64,000 bases of DNA, taken from NCBI GenBank assembly GCA_025738555.1, contig JAOVFP010000014.1, positions 2,914,001 to 2,978,000 on the forward strand, read 5' to 3'. The stretch comes from Cyathus striatus. Its lineage: Eukaryota; Basidiomycota; Agaricomycetes; Agaricales; Nidulariaceae. The notes below the pieces were generated by a model. That model made no database searches. It saw only the letters and a list, made by a program, of their open reading frames with translations, and was not told where the DNA came from. This document shows positions 58,238 to 64,000 of this stretch, one piece after another (position 1 is the first letter of the stretch; each line of letters begins with the position of its first letter). A program made the translations under genes and the position numbers.

Positions 58238-61039
58238 CTACAACAGACCATCATCATGTTCAAAACCTTCACTAATAATACTAAAGTTTTGACTGTTCTG
58301 CTGCTTTATTACATGTTGAGTATGATAAAAGATCATAGAATGTATGAACCAATTAAAGTTGCTTGGAGTCATACATTTCATAATAGATTCAAACCCACCA
58401 AGCCATGAATTTAGTTGTTCACAAGCTTGTGTATTGAATGCTTGTTTGTGATATCTTTCACCATTTCTATCTTGTGCAATATAAACAAGATTTGGTGAAG
58501 AACCATCTTGTGGTGCTGGATTACACCACTTTCTACAAAGGTAATCATCTGAGTGGTGATTTGTATAGTGATAGCCATCTACTACAAAGTGGCTACTTTT
58601 AAACCAATCTACCCAACTTCCATTTGCAACTGCTGTTTGAAGAAGTTTACACAGCTTATCAATACATATGTAATCCAGTCTTAATTCTTCATCAGGAAAA
58701 ACATCTTCTAAGAACTTAAGTATATTGGTTGTTGACTCAGACTTCACAAACTTTGTCCATGCAATTACAGCATCACATGGAGCACATATTGTTTCTACAC
58801 AATAATAGTGAGAGGCACTAAAATAATGAGATTTCTTTGAAATATTAATATCTGACTCATCATGAGGCTGCTGAACATGTCTTCCTTGGTTTTTATTCCA
58901 AGGTGGATTTTCAGCTGGTTTGCAAAGCATTCTTTGTGCACCATTTAAATAATCTGAACTATGTTCTAAATTATATTTATGCCATATTTCCTAGTGCTCA
59001 TTGCAAGCTTGTGTATTATCTATCTTTTGATTTTGACAGTCACAAACATGGCATCTTGCTCCAATGTCATATCCTGTATCACACCTACCTCTGGACTCCT
59101 AGTCCCTTACTCCACATTTCCCTCTGCTACTCCAAACTTTGATTATGTTCTCATTATTACATATTGCTTATTGTACATAGATTACTCTTGTTTCCATCCT
59201 TCCATTCTACTGAGCTATCCCCTCAGTAATGTAGTATACATCACATAGTGAGTCACTTATCATTCTTAAGTGTGCCACTATCAGTTTCACTTTACACTGC
59301 CATACACACTCATTTCTCTGATGCATTTTATTATGTTTAATTAGTTATAGTCTTCATTCTACATACACCTACCCTGACCATACTTCTCTGCTGGCCTTGG
59401 CCAGTGGCCTTTACTTACTCTGAGTCTCTAGTATTTAAGTAGCACTCGATTTGTACTTAGTCTTTAGTTTTGTATTGAACTACATCCTCACTCTTTCGTC
59501 TGACTTGAGTTCCACCTCTCATCTTCTCCAAAGAGCTTGCCCTTATTCCGAAATCCAGGACCAGGAATCCCAGGGGAACAGCACATAAGCTGAAGCCAAA
59601 GTCCTACCCCTGAGTTACCTTCTCCACTTTCATCCTTTGCTCACCTCTTGTTTCTCCACAGCCACCCCCTTGTACTCCACTGCCAAGTCAGGCTAGGGGC
59701 ACAGTTGTGACATCCAAATTCTTGGTTGTGAACATCACAAAATACACCTCCTCTATGGTTTACAAGTGTATTGGAACAATTGTCATATGCACAGTGCTTA
59801 AAATATGTATTAGTATAATATTGTTTAGTTTTAGTTGTGCATTACCTGTGGTCCCATAACAATCCCATCAATTACTACCATTTTAACTGTTGTACTCTCA
59901 TCTGGTAGTGAGTCTTGAGTTTCTCTATAAGGCTGTGTACACTCTAAGCAGCTGTGATCATGTGATGCATGTATTTTTCCATTTTCACCCAACCTTGCAA
60001 ATGCTTCTTTTGTTAATGCAGTAATTGAAAGTCCATCAAGACTAATAAAATTAACACCAGATCCTGCAGAAACCATGTGTATTGATTCATGATAAAAGCC
60101 TCCCAGACTTGTCTTTGGCTTATTTCCTTTCCATTTCCAAAACTATTGTTCCAATATTCCACACATGCTGCAGCAGATGCATGAAAGCTATATATACCAT
60201 TCAGAACACCTTGAGAAAATGCCCTATCTACCCATAGTTTTTTTCCCTTTCAGATATTTAGCAGAGTTTAAATGAACCATATAATATCCCTGTTTTTCAT
60301 CATAGACACATTCATGTTCTGCAGAATATAATGTTTTACATTTTTCACAAGTACCTGATACTACATATGCATGTTCAAATATTTTTGAGCCTTTAATTAA
60401 TGTTGCTTTAGGTACATCTCTAACTTTAGTATGCACATGTAGTGCCCATCCTTTACAGCTCAGTGTCTCACACTCTGCAGCTATAGGACATATTATATGA
60501 ACAGGATTGATACTAGCATGAGATACAGGTTTCAGTTGACCTTCAAAAACTTTCCTCTCCTGATTGAAAGGATACAAGTTCAGAAGTCTTGCCATTTCAT
60601 CTAATTTAGTGCCTAACAAAATAGATCTGCCTGTTCGAATTGTGTGTTCATCAATTTCATTATCTTCAAAGAGATCATCTGAGTCCATGCCAATTTTTTC
60701 CTGAATAGCTCTAGCCAGTAATCTAATCCATGCAGTTGCATCAATATTTTTTTCTCCCTTTAGCTTTGCATTCCACTGTCTTGCATGAAGACTTAACAAA
60801 TCAACATTATCAATCATAGAGAAAAATATAACCAATGTGGCAGAGAGTGTAATGTTTTCACCAAAATTTGACAGAATAAATTTACTGAACACATCAAATG
60901 TGATGTTAGGAAATGATTGTTCATTTGCTGCAAGTACTGGTTGAATAAAAATAAATGGAACTAATATTGCACTTGGGAGCCATTGAAATAGCCAAGTTAT
61001 TAATAACCAGAATAAAATATGCTGAGTGATTTCTGGCAT
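58238..61039 (-). pseudogene. KDZ2 gene B: CxC5/CxC6 cysteine-cluster, KDZ-type transposase, disrupted
   Basis: Same domain order as gene B1: hydrophobic N-terminus, FPNITFDVFSKFILSNFGEN, first cysteine cluster (IICPIAAECETLSCKGWALH, CEKCKTLYSAEHEC), VKMVVIDGIVMGPQ, second cluster, CVETICAPCDAVIAWTKF, YICIDKLC, FVVDGYHYTNH, CNPAPQDG and ACEQLNSWLGGFESI. An intron separates GPQ from HCAY (about 59,790-59,846); B1 has none there. The NTQ|ACEQ intron of B1 is absent here. Damage: one extra A in a 7-A run at about 60,238-60,244 shifts the frame after KYLKGKK (the other frame continues LWVDRAFSQG); a 648-bp solo LTR sits in the second cysteine cluster; TAG at 58,991-58,993 interrupts the same cluster's end. 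Otherwise the protein is well preserved. Confidence 0.8.
59065..59712. repeat. Solo LTR 1, inserted in gene B2
   Basis: 648 bp starting TGTCATATCC and ending TTGTGACA, flanked by the 5-bp duplication TCCAA (59,060-59,064 and 59,713-59,717). It is highly similar to 62,158-62,810 and no internal retrotransposon region is present. TG...CA ends and a 5-bp duplication are typical of Ty3 or Ty1 type LTRs. Confidence 0.9.
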
Positions 61040-61142
61040 GAATATAGCCCATATACAGGCTAAGCACCACAGATATGTCTCAAAGGTTGCAATCCAACTG
61101 AAAAATCATATTGTAAACTATTACAATTCAAGTTCAATATAC

Positions 61143-64000
61143 TTACTTGTGCTTCTTTGAACTTGATTTCTCTTTATCCTCATGAGCCTTCTCATCTTTA
61201 CCTCCCTTCTCCTCCTTGCTCTTTCCCTTTCCCTTTCCCTTCCTTTTCTCCTTCTTCTCCTTAAGCCATCTTTTCAAATCCAAAAATGTATAGTAATCTC
61301 TCTCAAAGCCCCAAAGGTCTAGATCAGTAGGACTATCCTCATCTTCAGCTAACCAAGACTGCATTGCTGGAAAATCTGCAATCTTATCAAAATTTGAATA
61401 ATTCTCATACCAGGCTGAAGATGAGACAAAGACTGTGACAATTTCTTTCTTTGTGGCCTTGGCAACTGGCCAAGTCCTGTTCTTGTCCATAGTGTTGTGG
61501 TCAGAAACTGCCTTTATACAGGCAAGATACCTCTGGTATGCAACTCGAAGTCCAGGTGCAGTACTCTCAAGAATGTCCCTAGGAATCTTTAGAACACCAA
61601 TAAGTCCCCCAGTACGTTGCTCTGAGATTCCACCTCTTTGAACAAGAGAAGGGGTGTGAGAGTGAGAAACAGCACAAGAGCTAGCTGCAGAGCTTCCAGC
61701 TGACTTAGACTGAATGGAATACATCTCAATATCGAGGAAGAGTGGTGCATTTGGCTGAAATCCAGACTATAAAGCAACACAATATAAGTAAATGGTAAAA
61801 GAATAAAAGAATAAAATATATAGCTACACTTAGAATTGGCAAAATAAATTCACCATCTATCTTTAGCCAGTCAACTTCCTCATTGTCCTTGACAGCAGAT
61901 TCAAAGTTTCTGAGAATTTTCCAGGCTTTACTTTCATAAATATACAAACAGCAATCAGCAGCTAAAATTATATTAGTATATGAATAAAATATGAAAGAAA
62001 ACATACTAAAGAAATGTTCAGCTCTGTCTTTGAGTTTCTTCAAGACAGGCCCAATGGTTGCCATAAGATTATGCTTCAATGTAAATGAAGCAACTCCAGG
62101 TACCATAACAGTACTTGGATCTGCATTAGACATATACAGCCATACTTGCCCCTTAACTGTCATATCCCATATCACCTACCTCTGGACTCCTATGCCCTTA
62201 CTCCACATTTCCTTCTGTTTACTCTGGACTTTGATTATGTTCTTATTATTACATATTGCTTACTGTACATAGATTACTTTCATTTCCTTTCTTTCATCCT
62301 ACTGAACTATCCCCTCAGTAAATGTAGTATACATCTCATAGTGAGTCACTTATCATTCTTAAGTGTGCCACTATCAGTTTCACTTTACACTGCCATATGC
62401 ACTCACTTCTCTGATGCATTTTATTATGTTTAATTAGTAATAGTCTTCATTCTACATATGCCTACCCTGACTGTACTTCTCCACTGGCCTTTACTTACTC
62501 TGAGTCTCTAGTATTTAAGTAGCACTCGATTTGTACTTAGAAATCAGTTTCATATTGAACTATGTCCTCACCCTCTCATCTGACTTGAGTTACACCTCTT
62601 GTCTCTTCTGTCTCTCATCTTCTCCAAAGGGCTTGCCCTTACTCTGAAATCTACAACCGAGAATCCCAGGGGCACAGCACATAAGCTGAAGCTGAAGTCC
62701 TACCCCCTGAGTTATCATTCTCCACCTTTGTCTATTACTCACCCCTTGTTTCTCCACAGTCACCCTCTCATACTCCACTGCCAAGTCAGGCTAGGGGCAC
62801 GGTTGTGACATTAACTGAACCAACAGTAGTGCTTTTGGCAGCACTGTGAAAGTTGGTGGCATTTGGGTGATTCCCAAGTGCATTTCCTCTGAGAATGCCA
62901 CCTACTTAGAGTTAGTACATATATATTTATACAAATTATAGGTTTAACTTCTCTCCTTGAAGAGCCTTTGGGGCTAATATTGGTAATATCCAGTGTCAAC
63001 TGTACCTGGCTTACTGGTGGTACAAGGTGGACTAACTGGTGGACTATTCATGATAATATCTACCTCTGCAAACATTGAGTCAGTATAAATACAAATATTA
63101 CTGAAAATCCATACCTTTATCTTTACTAGTCCTGTCTTCTGTATGATTGCTGTTGGACTTGGAAGATATGATGCTGATATCACTCCCTTTCAAGATCTTA
63201 AATACAGTAATACAGTTATAATATTACTGAATTTTTCCCACTCCCATTCTTACTGGTGTGATCTTCTGTATACTTTTTGTCAGACTTGAAAGATGTGATG
63301 CTAATATCACCTACCATCACTGTGTTCTGATTCATTTCCATGACCTGCATTTGATCCATCAGTTGAACCTTCAGTATTTTCTGAAATATAACTTGTGTTA
63401 GTAAATATATATGTAAGCTATCAATTCAAACCTTTATTTCTGCTTTCATTATTGGTTTCATATTCATCTGATTTGTGTTCTTCTTCAACTGTAGAAGATA
63501 TAAATATTTAGATACACATTTTATGCATATAGTTGAATATTTTTTTACTTTTTTTCATATCTGAACAGCACTTACAAGTAACAGTGAAAACTGGAGCTGC
63601 TGGTTGAGATACATCAGAAGATGGACCCCACTTTGGAGGGGCAACAGGAAGGCCACTTTCCTCCAGTACCCTTTCAGCACTAAGTATTATTAGTATGTAA
63701 ATATTGTATAAATATATGTAATATGTATGCAGTAAGGTCAGGTACACCTTCTTCATCTGCAGCAGCATCCTCAGCTCTTTTCTTTTCTGAAGTTTTTCTA
63801 AAAAGTATTAGCAAGGCAGTGAAAGAAAGTTATGAAACCATACCAAGTTTTTCTGCCTTTCTTGCCTTTACAATTTTTTTACTCTGTTTTTCCTGCACAT
63901 TTTCACTCTCCTCATTATCTGTAATAGGTTTGTTGGTCATGGCCTGCTTCTTTGTTGGTGGTTGGGCTGTAAGATCAGCAGCAGAAGTACCACACTTGTG
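61143..64000 (-). pseudogene. KDZ2 gene A (5' end outside window), with a solo LTR in an exon
   Basis: The last exon (61,143 to about 61,765) encodes VTVFVSSSAWYENYSNFDKI, FPAMQSWLAEDEDSPTDLDL and a Lys/Glu-rich tail with KGKGKGKSKEEKGGK. It aligns with the end of gene A1 at VFxSxSxxYxxY and PxMxSW. Upstream exons include VWLYMSNADPSTVMVPG and WLKIDGEF (61.85-62.15 kb), then small disordered, Ser/Thr/Asp/Glu-rich exons to the window edge. Two neighbouring exons (about 63,108-63,197 and 63,243-63,318) encode related peptides (SDISIISSKSNSNHTEDRTS and DISITSFKSDKKYTEDHTS), an internal duplication. A 653-bp solo LTR at 62,158-62,810 interrupts the exon before VWLYMS. The stop is 103 bp from the gene B2 start, on the same strand. 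Confidence 0.55.
62158..62810. repeat. Solo LTR 2, inserted in gene A2
   Basis: 653 bp, same family and orientation as solo LTR 1, from TGTCATATCC to TTGTGACA. It is flanked by a perfect 5-bp duplication TTAAC (62,153-62,157 and 62,811-62,815). Confidence 0.9.

Larger units (their letters stand above)
57676..64000 (-). mobile_element. Second KDZ-type transposon (KDZ2), left part
   Basis: The left end reads CTGTACTTTACACTCCCCCC, close to the CAGTAnnTTrCACTCC signature. It is followed by a short subterminal array, then gene B2 and gene A2 on the minus strand in the same order as in KDZ1. The first bases overlap the end of the duplicated small element, so the outermost terminus and target duplication on this side are lost. 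The right end lies beyond the window. Confidence 0.75.

Noticed and set aside
60230..60250. Programmed -1 ribosomal frameshift at an A-run in gene B2
   Set aside because: The run is not in the X-XXY-YYZ register of the zero frame, and the needed shift is +1. An indel or read error is simpler.

Overview
The window looks like nuclear DNA of a filamentous basidiomycete, most likely an Agaricomycete. Genes are cut by many short (about 50-60 bp) GT-AG introns. The protein families (intracellular GH1 beta-glucosidase, P450, AcuK/AcuM-type Zn2Cys6-PAS regulator, NACHT-WD40 receptor, Plavaka and KDZ/CxC transposases) are typical of that class. Family names come from reading motifs; no search was run.

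Layout. 1-16.2 kb is mostly ordinary gene space: a Gfo/Idh/MocA oxidoreductase (minus, cut by the window edge) divergent from a GH1 beta-glucosidase; a TIR element carrying a small spliced gene directly upstream of a cytochrome P450; a hypothetical single-exon gene; and an AcuK/AcuM-like regulator with two unusually long minisatellite-bearing introns. 16.2-64 kb is repeat space: a young copia element (17.4-22.1 kb) with identical LTRs; a CpG-poor relic region with a broken Plavaka transposase (26.5-28.6 kb); a NACHT-WD40 gene with a premature stop; and a complete 10.25 kb KDZ-type DNA transposon (36,194-46,442) with an 8-bp target duplication. Then come relic sequence, a decayed copy of part of the regulator locus (51.5-55.1 kb), copies of a small TIR element, and the left part of a second KDZ-type transposon (57.7 kb to the window end).

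The most interesting object is the KDZ-type transposon. Both copies carry the same two-gene cassette on the minus strand. Gene A, upstream, encodes a largely disordered protein with a conserved C-terminal domain and a Lys/Glu-rich tail. Gene B, downstream, is a CxC5/CxC6 cysteine-cluster, RNase-H-like transposase with a hydrophobic N-terminus. The first element also carries a subterminal satellite, a GC-rich hairpin array and a tRNA-like A-box/B-box module. A 1.4 kb non-autonomous element inserted in gene B1 repeats that plan. The terminal motif is shared by three kinds of element, while each kind has its own subterminal repeat.

Both KDZ copies are damaged: B1 by the 1.4 kb element and a nonsense codon; B2 by a solo LTR, a nonsense codon and a homopolymer frameshift; A2 by a second solo LTR of the same family. 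Several insertions here have clean target duplications, so the order of events can largely be read from the sequence.
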